Shown here: piece after piece, positions 45,448 through 56,411 of the stretch
Layout: every line of letters starts with the position of its first letter
Position numbering within the stretch: the stretch's first letter is position 1
NCBI GenBank assembly: GCA_950106755.1
Contig: CATNNA010000007.1
Span: 1,302,001 to 1,366,000 of the forward strand
DNA length: 64,000 nucleotides
Direction of reading: 5' to 3'
Origin: Climacium dendroides
Taxonomy: Eukaryota > Streptophyta > Bryopsida > Hypnales > Climaciaceae
The notes under the pieces: generated by a model
Database searches by the model: none
What the model was told of the DNA's origin: nothing
Seen by the model: the letters and a program-made list of their open reading frames with translations, nothing else
Position numbers and translations under genes: made by a program

Positions 45448-46780
45448 CTGAACCGAGTCATTAAGCTATTGATCCCCTCCTTCCTGTCCTAGTGCCTCAA
45501 GAGTCATGTTGTTGTCCACCTTGAGAATGTTGTTTTAGAGGATGTTGTTGTAGTCACCATAATTGACCTGTTCCTGGTCTGACGACCGAGTAGGAGATGT
45601 ATTTGCTATCTCTTGCCTGGACGTCGTGCACGAACGAGCATCCACAAATGCATCACCAATCCCTTCATCTGGTGGTATAGAAGGGCCTGCTTGAGATCTA
45701 TCCTCAACTCGAGGATAAGTCCCACCAACTCGACTAGGGGTCGACAGAGGGATGACAAGACGACTCCCTAGATCACATCCAATTCTTATTTGTTCAATTG
45801 GAGGAGTCAACTCCGATAGTTGCGATGTAGGGATTAAGGAGACAACGTCCTTATTGGGAGGGGTATCCTCATGTCAAAGATCCAAAAGCTCGGTGATCAG
45901 GTCACAAGCTTGCTGCGATAGCCCTAGTGTTGACAAAGAGGGGATTGGGGCAAATTCCAAGGATGTCTTCCTCGAAACAGGAGCTACCTATAAAGCCATG
46001 GTTTCTTGTTTGGCAAAAAAGTCTTGCATTTGTTTTTCAAGACTTTCCAGCCATTCTTTTGTGGCTTGGCTCTTGACCTTAGATTCCTTGCTTGCAAGGA
46101 AAGCATCCACAATTTGCTTATCCTTCTTATCTAGCTCTTCTTCGATTGCCATCCTCTTGGCCGCCTTCATGGCCTTCCACTCTACCATTGCCTGCCACCA
46201 CCCAATCTAAATCTTTCCGAGGATTGGAATAGGAGGGGCGTTCGGGATATTGTCGTCATTGCTATTGTTGTCATCAAAGTCCAATGAGTGCAGGAGCATA
46301 TCTATGTTGATGTTGCTAAGATTTTCCACGACATGCTCTACCTTCGACTTGAGCTTCTTGCCATCTTCATGACCCTTGCGACTTTGGCCTTCAGCGCCTC
46401 TAGAGGTCTTTGCAGTTGGCTTCTTCTAAGACTCGTGCCTCTCCCATAAGCACTCTTGGCGTTGTTGCTTTTGGAACTCTGTGCCAATCTCGACATCTTT
46501 GACTAGAGGGTTGGGCACCTCATCATCTTGTCAAGGCCAAGCCATGGCATTGGCATGGGTACTATATTCGTTCAGGCCTTCAATGCCAACACCCAAGCCC
46601 CTATGTTCTTGTTGAGGTGACGCGTTGTTCCTTCCCACGTCCCTAGGTTCTATAGTTGGTGACAAGTCCCTTTCCAAGTCCCCAAGTTCTAAATTAGGTG
46701 ACTTGTCACCATTTCCACTCCCTAACTTATCCTCCTTGTCTCTACTATTAGGACCCTTTCCTCAAATCCAATACCAGTCT
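45448..46780 (-). pseudogene. Large unknown exon, charged and coiled-coil
   Basis: Reads DKSPNLELGDLERDLSPTIE, VEIGTEFQKQQRQECLWERH, SKVEHVVENLSNINIDMLLH, then VEWKAMKAAKRMAIEEELDK and KEWLESLEKQMQDFFAKQE (helical), and ends NDSVQ with donor GTATAC at 45447. Several in-frame stops (near 46520, 46425, 46210, 45985, 45873, 45535). A CTATCCTCAACTCGAGGATA palindrome is inside the coding part (45698-45717). Family unknown. Confidence 0.5.
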
Positions 46781-46929
46781 AATCACTACTGGTATTAGAA
46801 AATTGTAGGTCCTCCTTCGAGGGTGGAGAAATAAATGTCGACACTAACGCTTTGAGGTACAAAGGTTGAAAATATTTGGCCAAGTATGGTGAATTTGAAT
46901 GCAAGAATCATTTATATTCAAGTACTAAA

Positions 46930-47000
46930 CTGACTTTGTTGCTTGGTACAGCGTGGCCTTGTCCTTATCTACCAAGCCATTGTAGTATGTCTTGAACATC
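46930..47000 (-). pseudogene. Small unknown exon
   Basis: After a TTTTTAG acceptor the minus strand reads MFKTYYNGLVDKDKATLYQA and TKSV. It lies between the exons at 45448-46780 and 47352-47860. Confidence 0.35.
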
Positions 47001-47067
47001 TAAAAACAACAATTTTTATTGACAAACAATAAGGATAGACAAATGTCAAACCCCCAATCAATACAAA

Positions 47068-47262
47068 GTTTACCTTTGAGTCAAAGGTAAACTCAAGACT
47101 TAAACATCACCCCAAGACTAGTCATCCACCACGCAATATTGCAATAGAGCATTTACATACGAATTAAAGGTAAACTAAAGAATTTCAAATTATGTAGACA
47201 ATAGTACACCAAATTGACCAAATACAAAATTCATAAGAGCAATTATCCTTGAGTCAAAGATA
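47068..47262. repeat. Intronic TTTGAGTCAAA palindromes
   Basis: At 47068-47092 a 25-base palindrome with core TTTACCTTTGAGTCAAAGG, perfect around one central base; at 47244-47262 a weaker copy; an isolated half near 47164. Same family as the array at 10025-10259. Confidence 0.75.
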
Positions 47263-47351
47263 TAGGATTGACTGCAGACAACACAATATTAGGATGTCAT
47301 GAGCAAGACGAAAGATGACAAATATTACTTTTAAGTTGAGGATAAACATAC

Positions 47352-47860
47352 CTTGGCTACCAATGCGCTCTTTGTCCTCACAAAAATGCCTAGGATGTTT
47401 TCTTCAAATACTACAAAGCATTGGAGGATCTCAAAATAGAACTCCATTTGGAATTCATAGGCATATATCCTCCACTTTGCCTTGTTGTGGTACTTGCTCT
47501 CTTGATAGTACAAGATTTCAGCAAGACAATATTTTGGCTTTACTCTATCCCGCACTTCATTGGCAAGTTTGTCACCTCTCTTGAAGAAGAACAATAGACA
47601 CATGTTAGAAGCAATTTTGAACCGATTAGACACGTTCTTCAACTGCTCCATGCGGAAAGCATCATACACAGTCTTCACGAGGTCAAAGTTTGACATGTCA
47701 ACCGCCGCAAATTTGTATGTGGCATTGAAGTCGTTGTCTCCGCCAAAAATCCAAAGCCAAATGCTCGCCTCTATCACTTTGGGCTCTAGCTTTGTTGCCA
47801 GGTACTCCAAAAATAGATTAATATTCGACATGTTATCAGGGATGACGAGCCTATCCATGC
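47352..47860 (-). pseudogene. Unknown exon, 169 codons, open
   Basis: Reads MDRLVIPDNMSNINLFLEYL, KVIEASIWLWIFGGDNDFNA, FDLVKTVYDAFRMEQLKNVS and KRGDKLANEVRDRVKP, ending LVAKV at a GTATGT donor (minus strand). The acceptor is AATGTTCAAG. No stop codons in this exon, unlike its neighbours. Family unknown. Confidence 0.55.
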
Positions 47861-48119
47861 CTTGAACATTGAAGATGGGAAGTCAAAGGGATCAACCGAT
47901 GTACATCTCAAACTTAAGGACAAACAGATTATTAAGAAACATCGTATTGATTCAATGCCTTCATCACTACGTACTATAATCGCATCGATTATGTGCATTT
48001 TTGTGCACTAAATCAGTGCAAAAACAATGAATATCAATAGCATACAGTTTATGTACTTTAACTATACAATCAATATTTTGAGTTCATAAACCTCAGGAAT
48101 ATCATCACCTCATTCGCAA

Positions 48120-48462
48120 ACTTTTTGCTAAGATCTTTGGCCTGCTTGAGCTTGGCATTGTCATCAACCGTCTACTAAAATATGATGGCTTCTCTTTCTG
48201 AAGATCTTTAGAAGCTTAGACACTATGTTGTTTGTTGATGATCATAAACTTCCCATCCTTGATCTCCTCCCATTTTTTAGGCGGCTCTATCATCAAATTG
48301 TGGTATTTGTCAATAAGAGTCAAATACCACCATTAACGCTCGCAAATGTGACCCAACGCAAGGAGATTGCGCTTCACTAATTCCAAGATCTTGTCCTCCA
48401 TACCCCAAATGACATAGTCATCTTTTGTGGGGATGCACTTTTTGATGTCAACGATTTTCGGA
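48120..48462 (-). pseudogene. Unknown exon, downstream part, cut by LTR H
   Basis: Reads KIVDIKKCIPTKDDYVIWGM, EDKILELVKRNLLALGHICE, TAA, WWYLTLIDKYHNLMIEPPKK, WEEIKDGKFMIINKQHSV, TAA, and continues. It is the in-frame continuation of the 60-bp piece at 51986-52045. Confidence 0.6.
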
Positions 48463-49021
48463 TGTCGCAACCCAACTTTTTTTATTTTTTTCTCTCTATC
48501 ATGTTTTGAAACATGGAATCCAAAAAAAGTATACCTGGATTGGTACAGGAAGAAGAGAAAAATTAAAAGTTACAATAATTAGGAAAACAAGCAATGATCA
48601 AACCAGAAAAGAAATAGAACGGATGTTGGTAACGAATCCGGTCAAGACCCAAAGTCGAAGGAACGGATCCGGGATCTACGCCCGGAAAAGCGAAAAAAAG
48701 TAGTGATTAAGTTTCTAGTGTACAAAAAGCCTCCTTTAGGGTTTGGACCTCCCATTTGCATCCGAGAGCTCTAGCCTTCCCACGCTCTCAGTTGTTTGAA
48801 CCACTTCTCTATGTATGTGAGTGTGATTCTTTCCTTTGCTTTGATCAGAGATTAGATTAAGGGAAGAATTAGTTGTGTGTATCTGAGTGTGGCCTGTTGA
48901 GATCGGTAGAGCGCCGCAAGAGTCTATGTGAGGATGGCACAGGTGGTAATTCGGTTGAGACCGAGGAGAGATTGTGAGGAAATGGGGAGAGAAGTGAGGT
49001 AACAAATCGGTGAGGAGACAA

Positions 49022-50810
49022 ATGCTGCAGCTAAAGCGTTCTAGATTTCAGGAACAAACAAGCGCATCAAAGGTAGAAATCAAAGTTAGAAAAGTGGCGC
49101 CTTTAGAGCCTAGTGGGGACCGGGAGAGAGTGGAGTTGATGGAGGATCTCTCCGCCACGGGGTGCGTGGGTTTGTATGGGAAACCCTAGGGATTCAAAAA
49201 TGAAGCTATAGTTAGGGAGCTCATAAAAGGAGCCCTTAACCAATTCAATAACACCCTTCGGCCTGTTCCGCCCATGTGGATGAAGTAAATATGGAAAGGG
49301 GTGTACAAATTTGAATAAGGACGCACGAAGTCCCCCTTCCTCTTCACGAAGTCCCCCTTCTGAGGACTTCATGAAGAGGAAGTTCAAGGGTGCAGCCAAT
49401 CCCAAGGACGGATTCGCCATAGAAGATTGCGTTGACATGTGACATCCCTGACTACTGGAGTTCCTGGTGCCGATCCTGCATCCAGAAAAAACCACACGTG
49501 TTACGTCCACGATCGGGAACGCCATCTTCGAAGCCTTGAGCGGGGAGAAGAAGATGGATTAGGCGGGTTTCATCTATGAACTGGTGAACGCCCTAGTGGC
49601 CAACGTGGGAAAGAGTAGGGCTACTCCGATATGCCCCTACCTTTTCCACCTATACAAGAACCAAAGCCTTCAAACTGCGGAGGAAAATAAGGAGTAGAGA
49701 GTACAGATGGCTCTCCTGAAATTTGAAGGATCGGATGAAGAAGGAAACGAGACTGAACCGGATAGCCCAGAGCCGAAGGACAAGGGTGAAAACCCAAGGA
49801 AGAGGGCCTGGGAGGATGAGGACAAGGAGGAGGAAGAAGAAACTCCCCTTAGTAGAAGAAGGAGCAAGCGGACGCCCAATCTAAGGGGCTCCCCTTTCGG
49901 ACCACGCAAAGACAAGGAACCGGAGCCGGTGGTTAGAGCAAAACTGGCCATTCCAAAGAAGGTGGAGCTAGTGGAGGTGGTCAAGCCAAAGGCAACTCCG
50001 TTGTTCCAATTGACAGACCTTACAGGTCCGTTCTATGACCTGATCCGGATTCTTAGCGCAATGAGAGTGGATTGGGAAGTTAAGACCACCACACTCCATG
50101 AAGTGGCAGACCTGGTGGGTGGTAAGGTGAGCAGTTCGCTGCCAGAAATAGTGGCTAACTACATCAGCAACTTAGATGTAATCCAAGAATTAGAGGATCG
50201 GGTACTGAAGCAAATTATCAACCTGCAGGAGATGGACGAGTTGGCGCTCCGGTTGTGAGGGGATTTTCAAAGCTTCCGGAAGGACCTAGAGACCAGCTGC
50301 GAGTAGGTGAGAGCTGCAAAGTCTCTACAGGAGGAGACCAGGGCAGCGATCGAGTGGATGACTCTAGTGGTGGGGGCATCCGGCGATGTAATGGCGAAGG
50401 CTAAGCTGTTTGACAAGGGGGTGCCAAAAGACCAGAAGCTTTCCGGAACTCGGATTGCCCGCATCCTCGTTGACTTCGTTGGGGAGATAGAGGACACGAT
50501 GAAGGAGTTCCGGAAGGATGCTAGAGGGATAGAGGAGAGCATTCGGAAGGTCCAGGGTGATCCAATCTCTTTATCCGGAGTTTTGATCCCGGATGAACTA
50601 GATGACCTTGAAATCTTGGAGGGGAAGTTTGAGACTCCAGTCTCAAAGGAGAAGGAAGGAGGAAGAACTTCCACGTCAGGAGCTCTAAGGCCAATGAAAG
50701 GGAAAACTTTCCTTGTGGAACCGGAACGTGTTCTGGAAGGGAGAGACAAGAGTAAGAACTTTAGAGAATTATCATCGATGGCTACTCTAGATAGTGGTGG
50801 ACCCCCATAG
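49022..50810 (+). pseudogene. LTR-encoded coiled-coil protein (copy H)
   Basis: Starts MLQLKRSRFQEQTSASKVEI and KVRKVAPLEPSG, in a frame different from the rest: shifts occur in 49190-49400, where GAAGTCCCCCTTC is duplicated. From 49707 the frame is open (DEDKEEEEETPLSRRRSKRT, then FYDLIRILSAMRVDWEVKTT and a helical part), with TGA at 50256 and TAG near 50304, then AKLFDKGVPKDQKLSGTRIA and the end TLDSGGPP. More damaged at the front than copies I and J. Confidence 0.7.
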
Positions 50811-50949
50811 GATGAGTAGGTAGTTAGGAATTTAGAAGTAGGAAATTTTGTTAGACCGGACCTTATTCTGGAAAATTAGGAAAAGTTCAGATCCGAAAAT
50901 CTCGGCTGGATCAGTGCTGGGTTTCCGAGATCACTTTTTGTAAATTTTG

Positions 50950-50957
50950 TATATAAT
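50950..50957 (+). promoter_or_regulatory. Downstream TATA box (P2) of LTR H
   Basis: TATATAAT, about 140 bp after the frame, followed by GTCTCAGACGGAGACGGAGA. P1 in this copy (near 48721) has decayed to TACAAAAAG. Confidence 0.55.
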
Positions 50958-51985
50958 TCAAGTCTCAGACGGAGACGGAGAGAGTTTTTCCCTTGCATAT
51001 TCCGTGTCTTCTTGTATTTTCTATTGCTTCCTTGCCTTCCCAAAGAGTGGCCGGGTGAGCAAATGAGAGATTGAGTATAGAGGAGTGGATCGTGAGAGGA
51101 ATTTCTCCCCTTGGTGTTTTCCTTTTATTGCATGTGCATGTGAACGGGTTGTAAGCATTGGGAGTGAGTCATTGCACCTCAGTAGATTTAGGGTTCATTA
51201 TTCCGGGTGAAATAGCCAATGTTAGGCTAGGCAATCAAGGAAGGGATTCTTAACTATACTAGAGCTGCTGGATGGGATATCTGGTTTAGTATCTGATCAC
51301 TTGAGAGTTTTCGCCATCTAAGATAGTAAACGGAAGAACCTTAGATTGCGTTGGTACGGGCGGATACACTTGTAGCCACCTTAGTTTTGTACGGATCCGA
51401 GGAAGCATGAAGGTCATTGTAGTTGGAAGGGATCGTACGGGGGATTTTTATGTGACCTCTAGGCCGGATTCATTTTTGGTCTGTTGTGAAAGATCAAATC
51501 GAGTCCTGTTAGAATAGGGGATTAGATTAGTCAAGTGGGTCTTCTGTTACCATAAGATCTGGGAGGAATGGTGGGCCTACCTTTCTAAAACCAAGTGGCA
51601 GATCCCTCTGAAGTGTCAACAAAGGTTAAGTAAAACAACAACGGAAACCGAGGAAGAAAGAGATCCTCGGGTGTAGTAGCGAAATCCAGATGGGTGTGTT
51701 GGGTTCGGTTGGTCTTGAGTTGAGTGAGTGACCGGATTTTGGTTTGGACCACGTAGAAACATAGTTCGGATTAGTGATCATTGGTCAGGGGAGTTATCGG
51801 GTTTTGGGAGAAAGGAGAACCGGAGGAAAAGACAAGCATTTGTATTGATATTTACTTCAAAACTACCTAGTAACACAAAATACTTTACAGAGTCTCTTGG
51901 GTTCGATCTTTAGAGTCACTTTGTTATGTTTTAAAGTGATTTTTGTGAGCATAATAGGGAATTTCACTTACCTTGTGCTACGACA

Positions 51986-52045
51986 TTGGATCTTGATTTA
52001 ATACGTAGTAGCCTTTGTGCTTAGCCCAAAAGTTCCGATGAATGA
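51986..52045 (-). pseudogene. 60-bp exon piece between two LTRs
   Basis: Minus strand reads IHRNFWAKHKGYYVLNQDP. Upstream it joins SMSPKDDVDKFGLI at 55609, downstream KIVDIKKCIP at 48462, once LTRs I and H and one target copy of each are removed. Confidence 0.75.
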
Positions 52046-53076
52046 TGTCGCAGCACAGGGTAAGTGAAATTCCCTATTATGCTCACAAAAACCTCTTTAA
52101 AGCATAATAAAGTGACTCTAAAGATCAAACCCAAGAGACTCTGTGAAGTGTTTCGTGATACTAGATGATTTGAGGAAAGTTTCCCAATTCCATTATTCTT
52201 CTTTATACCACTCTCACCCTTTTTCCCAAATACCAGATGATTTCATGACCCTTCTATAAACTAATCCGGTCCAGACTAACACTGACCCAAATCAAACTCG
52301 ATCGACAACCTACAAGAACCAAACCATAACTCACACTTCCGACCGGATCTTGTACTACTTTAACCGAGGACTTCCTTTACTCAACTTCTTATTCCGGTTC
52401 TGTTTAGCCTGTGTTGGCACCTCAGAGGGATATGTCACTTATTTTCAGAGAGGTAGACACTCCCCTCTTTCCGGTATTTATAGTGAGGGAAAGTTCACTA
52501 AGCTAATCTATTCTCCTATTCTAACAGGATCCGGTTTGATCTTTCACAGCAAACTAGAAGTAATCTCAGCCTGTAGGTCACACAAAGATCCCCCGTACGA
52601 CCCTCACTTACTACAACGACCTTACTACCTTTTGCAATCCGTGCGAAACTAAGGTGGCTACAAGTGCGTCTGCCCGTACCAGCATAATCTAACGTTCTTC
52701 CGTTTACTTCTTCAGACGGTGAGACCTCTCAAGTGTTCAGAGGCTAACCCAGACATTCCATCTGGTAGCTCTAGCACAGTTTGAGGATCCTTTCTCTTAT
52801 TGTCTAGCCTAGCACTAGCTATCTCACCCAGAATTATAAACTTTAAATCTACTAAGGTGTCTTGACTCACTCCCAACACTTACAACCTGTTCACATGCAC
52901 CTGCAATCACAAGAAGACAACAAGGGGAGAAGATCCTCTCACACTCTGCTCATCTATACTCAATCTCTCCCTCCCTTATCCGGCCAATCTTTGGGAAGAC
53001 AAGAAAAACAATAGACAATACACAAGAGATAGCATATGCAAGAAGGAAAAACTCCTAGTTTCAATCTTGAGACTTG

Positions 53077-53085
53077 AATTATATG
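53077..53085 (-). promoter_or_regulatory. P2 of LTR I
   Basis: Minus-strand CATATAATT in the same setting as P2 of LTRs B and H (followed by CAAGTCTCAAG). Confidence 0.45.
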
Positions 53086-53217
53086 CAGAATTTTACAACA
53101 AGGTCTCCCCGGAAATCCAGCACTAATCCGGCCGAGATTTTCGGATCTGAACTTTTCCTAACTTTCCGGAACGAGGTCCGGTCTAACAAAATTTCCTACT
53201 CTCTAATTTCTAACTAC

Positions 53218-54999
53218 CTATCCCTCCTGGGGGGGTCCACCACTATCTGGACTAGCTATGGGGGAGAGCTCACTCAAATTTCTACTTTTATCTCCCCCTT
53301 CTGAAACTCGCTCTGGTTCTACAAGAGAAGTTAATCCTGTCCTCATCCATGGGGCTTCTGAAGTAGAAGTCCTTCCGGCCTCCTTCTCTTTTGATATTGG
53401 AGTTCCAAACTTCCCCTCCAATATCTCTACCTCATCGAACTCATCCGGGATTGAAATCCCAGATAAAGAAACTAACCCACTCTGGAATTTCCGGACGGTA
53501 TCCTCTAATCCCTTTGCATCCTTCCGGAATTCCTTCATTGCCTCTTCTTATACCTCGGCAAAGTCAGCCAAGATGCGATCGATACGGGTACCCGAAGGTT
53601 TCGAATCCTTATGTATCCCCTCATCAAACAATCTGGCCTTCGCCATTACCTCACTGGATGCCTCTACTACTATCGTCATCCGGTTGATTGCAGTCTTGGT
53701 CTCCTCCTATAGGGACATTGCGGCCTTCACTTGATTGCGACTAGCATTCAAGTCCTTCCGGTAGCTTTGGATTTCTCCTCGCAACTAGACCACCTGCTCG
53801 TCTATCTCCCGCTGGTTGATATTCTACTTCAGTAACCTATCCTCCAATTCCTTCACTTCATTCGGATTGCTGATGCAGTTCGCCACAGCTTCCGGCAGGG
53901 AACTGGTCGGAGCACTTCCTACCAAATCCGCCACCTCACGCAGCGTCCTGGTCTTTACTTCCCAATCCGCTCTCACTGCATTGAGAATCCGGATTAGGTC
54001 ATTGTATGGATTCGTCAAGTCCATCAACTGGGACGATGGAACGGGTTTCGGCCTGACCACTTCCACCGGCTCTTGCTTATTTGGGATGACCGGTTCCACT
54101 ATTTCCAGTCCCTTATCCTTCCGAAGCCCCGAAGGAGACCCCCTCAGACTGGGCGTCCTCTTCCTCCTTCGGTTGAGAGGAACGTCCTCTTCCTCCTCTT
54201 CCTCTTCTTCCCAATTCCTCTTCTTAGGGTTCTCACCCTTCTCCTCCGGTTCCGGGCTATCCGGTTCCGTCTTGAATTCCTCATCCGATCCACCACACGT
54301 CCAAAGAGCCATCTACGCCCTCCACTCCTTGTTCTCCTCCGATGTCAGGAGACTCTAATTCTTGTATAGGTGGAAAAGGTAGGGGCTTACCGGAGTAGCC
54401 CTACTCTTTCCCACATTTGAGACTAAGACATTCACCATCGTTTGAATGAATGCCGCCCAATCCATCCGCTTCTCTCCGCTCAGGGTTCCAAAGATTGCGT
54501 TTTCAAGCGTGGAATTCACCTGGGTAGGTTTTTTTGGATGTAGAATCGGGACCAGGAATTCCAGCAGTCGTTTGTACCGCGCATTGACGCAGTCTTTGAT
54601 GGCGTACCCGTCCTTGGGGTTAGCTGCTCCCCGGAACTTCCCATGCACGAAGTCTCCCTTCCGACTGGCCTGTTCCGCGCCGCCTTCCTCCCAATCGTAA
54701 ACTTTCCTCCCGATCGTAAACTTTCCTCCAGATCTCTCTAGTCCACATGGGCGGAACCGGTCGGATAGTGTTGTCGAACTGGTTAGAGGCTCCTTCGATG
54801 AGCTCCCTCACATTGCCTCGTTCTGAAACCCCCAAAGTTTCCCCAAGAACCCTGCGCAACCCATGGCAGAGAGGTCCTCCATCAATTTGACTCTCTCCCA
54901 CTCACTACTGGGCTCTAAAGGAGTCACTTTCCTTACTCTAATTTCTATTCTTTGAACGCTCGTTGGTACCTGATTTCGTCTGCGCTTTAACTGCGGCAT
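53218..54999 (-). pseudogene. LTR-encoded coiled-coil protein (copy I)
   Basis: 594 codons from ATG at 54999 (MPQLKRRRNQVPTSVQRIEI) to TAG at 53218. A shift near 54815 is undone near 54700, where an 18-bp stretch with GATCGTAAACTTTCCTCC is doubled. It reads EGASNQFDNTIRPVPPMWTR, LEFLVPILHPKKPTQVNSTL, VSPYLFHLYKN, an acidic EEEEEEEDVPLNRRRKRTPS region and a helical part; several stops (e.g. near 53549, 53712, 53787, 54314). The end DSGGPPQEG has no lysine-rich tail. Confidence 0.75.
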
Positions 55000-55338
55000 C
55001 CGTCTCTCTTTTAGATCACTACCTCCCTTCTCTCCTAGCCGCACGTCCCGTTTCATCAACACTCCTTGATCTCGACCGAATCGCTCAATGCACAAGTACC
55101 GCAGTGCTCCTTTTCCCTCTCTTTCTCTCTCAATTTCCGCCTTGCTCACGCACTCAATTCTTTTCTAATCTCTACGCCCATGTAAAGAAAAACAAATGCG
55201 CTCACTCACAACTCTCAGACTTTGCACAATTCAGACAAAAACACACTCAATTTGCAGACACAAACTCAAAGCACTAAGAGCGCGCCAAGTACGCTGGTGC
55301 TCCCAGGTGCAAATGACAGACAAACCCTAACACAGTCA

Positions 55339-55346
55339 CTTTTATA
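55339..55346 (-). promoter_or_regulatory. Upstream TATA box (P1) of LTR I
   Basis: Minus-strand TATAAAAG, 257 bp into the LTR and about 340 bp before the frame. Confidence 0.6.
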
Positions 55347-55608
55347 CCTCGAAAACCTCATCATTACTTTTTTCCGATTTTTCGGACGCGAATCTTGGAT
55401 CCGTTCCTCCGGTTAGGGGACTAGACCGGATTCGTTTCCGATATCTATTCTGCTCCCTAATCCGGTTCCTTCAGGGCTTATGTTTCTAGTCTTTCTAACT
55501 CTTGGCTTTTCTTTCCTCTTCCGTGCCAATCCAGGTCTACTCAATTCGGATTCCGTGTTACAGAACACGATAGAGAGAAAAATAAAAAAGTTAGGTTGCG
55601 ACAAATGA

Positions 55609-56411
55609 GACCAAACTTGTCAACGTCATCCTTGGGACTCATGGATTCTTCTAATTGGGCAACATTTGTGAAAGTTGAATTTGAGCTGCCAACAACGGTT
55701 TCCCTTTTGTCTTCCATAGTTTGGATGTACAGTCCCTTACTTGTGAGGCCTCTACGGATTGGATCTCAGCACGTTTTCGTGGTTCTAACCAGGCTTGCCC
55801 TTGACAGTTGTTGTATTGTTCAACACAAGGGGAGCTAACCCACTCAGTTGCCTCTCAACAAATGGCTTCTACTTTTTCTTCATCAGATGGCTTATTGGTC
55901 GTTGAGGCTTCACATACTAATGAACATGCTTGTCCAACAATTTCTAAATGCTGAGGAGCCTACGGCAATTCATTTTGGTGGCGCCTTCAATCCAGAATAT
56001 GCATTTGGCATTTTAGAAGAAGGATTCCACCTCCTCCATGTTGAATTTTGCCCTTGGGTCGTAAATGTCCATTACGATTGAGTGAATGTGCTCCTCATCC
56101 GTGTCGTCTTCTCATGTCTCTTAGAGCACGATTATGACGTAATTATCGATGATGGCTTTAATGTTTGTAATCTTCTCTTGAAGATGCTATGGAAAAAAAT
56201 CCAGTTGATTTTGGACCTAGTATCGTAGATGGACAAAGTCTTGGAATCGGTTTAACCCAAAAGACCATGTAGTGACATGCTCTTTGAACTGCCAAAGCTT
56301 CCCGAATGTCTCTAACATTTCATCAATGAATGGCTCATCTCCAAACGGATATGTGAATGGCTCCATGAAGGGCAGGGTGCTAGAGTAGTTATAATCCACT
56401 CTTTCCGCCAT
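55609..56411 (-). pseudogene. Unknown minus-strand gene, first exons
   Basis: A possible start at 56411 reads MAERVDYNYSSTLPFMEPFT, DEPFIDEMLETFGKLWQFKE and VTTWSFGLNRFQDF, then stops (near 56218, 56190, 56122) among coding-like DNA (IHSIVMDIYDPRAKFNMEEV). Near LTR I another frame reads GLYIQTMEDKRETVVGSSNS, TFTNVAQLEESMSPKDDVDK and FGLI, which continues at 52045. An intron or a shift lies between the two. Family unknown. Confidence 0.45.

Larger units (their letters stand above)
48463..51985 (+). mobile_element. Solo LTR H, 3.52 kb, with ORF
   Basis: Starts TGTCGCAACCC, ends TTGTGCTACGACA; flanks TCGGA (48458-48462) and TTGGA (51986-51990) match 4/5, and the exon frame confirms them as one target. 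The R/U5-like region matches LTR B closely. Confidence 0.9.
52046..55603 (-). mobile_element. Solo LTR I, 3.56 kb, with ORF
   Basis: Minus-strand start TGTCGCAACCTAAC at 55603, end CTGTGCTGCGACA at 52046; perfect AATGA copies at 52041-52045 and 55604-55608. Opposite in orientation to LTR H; together they form a 3.5-kb imperfect inverted repeat. Confidence 0.92.

Noticed and set aside
48463..51985. Reading the 3.5-kb units as DNA transposons with short TGTCG/CGACA inverted ends
   Set aside because: Short inverted TG..CA ends and 5-bp target copies also fit LTRs, and copy D starts exactly at the purine tract after pol, which decides for LTR.
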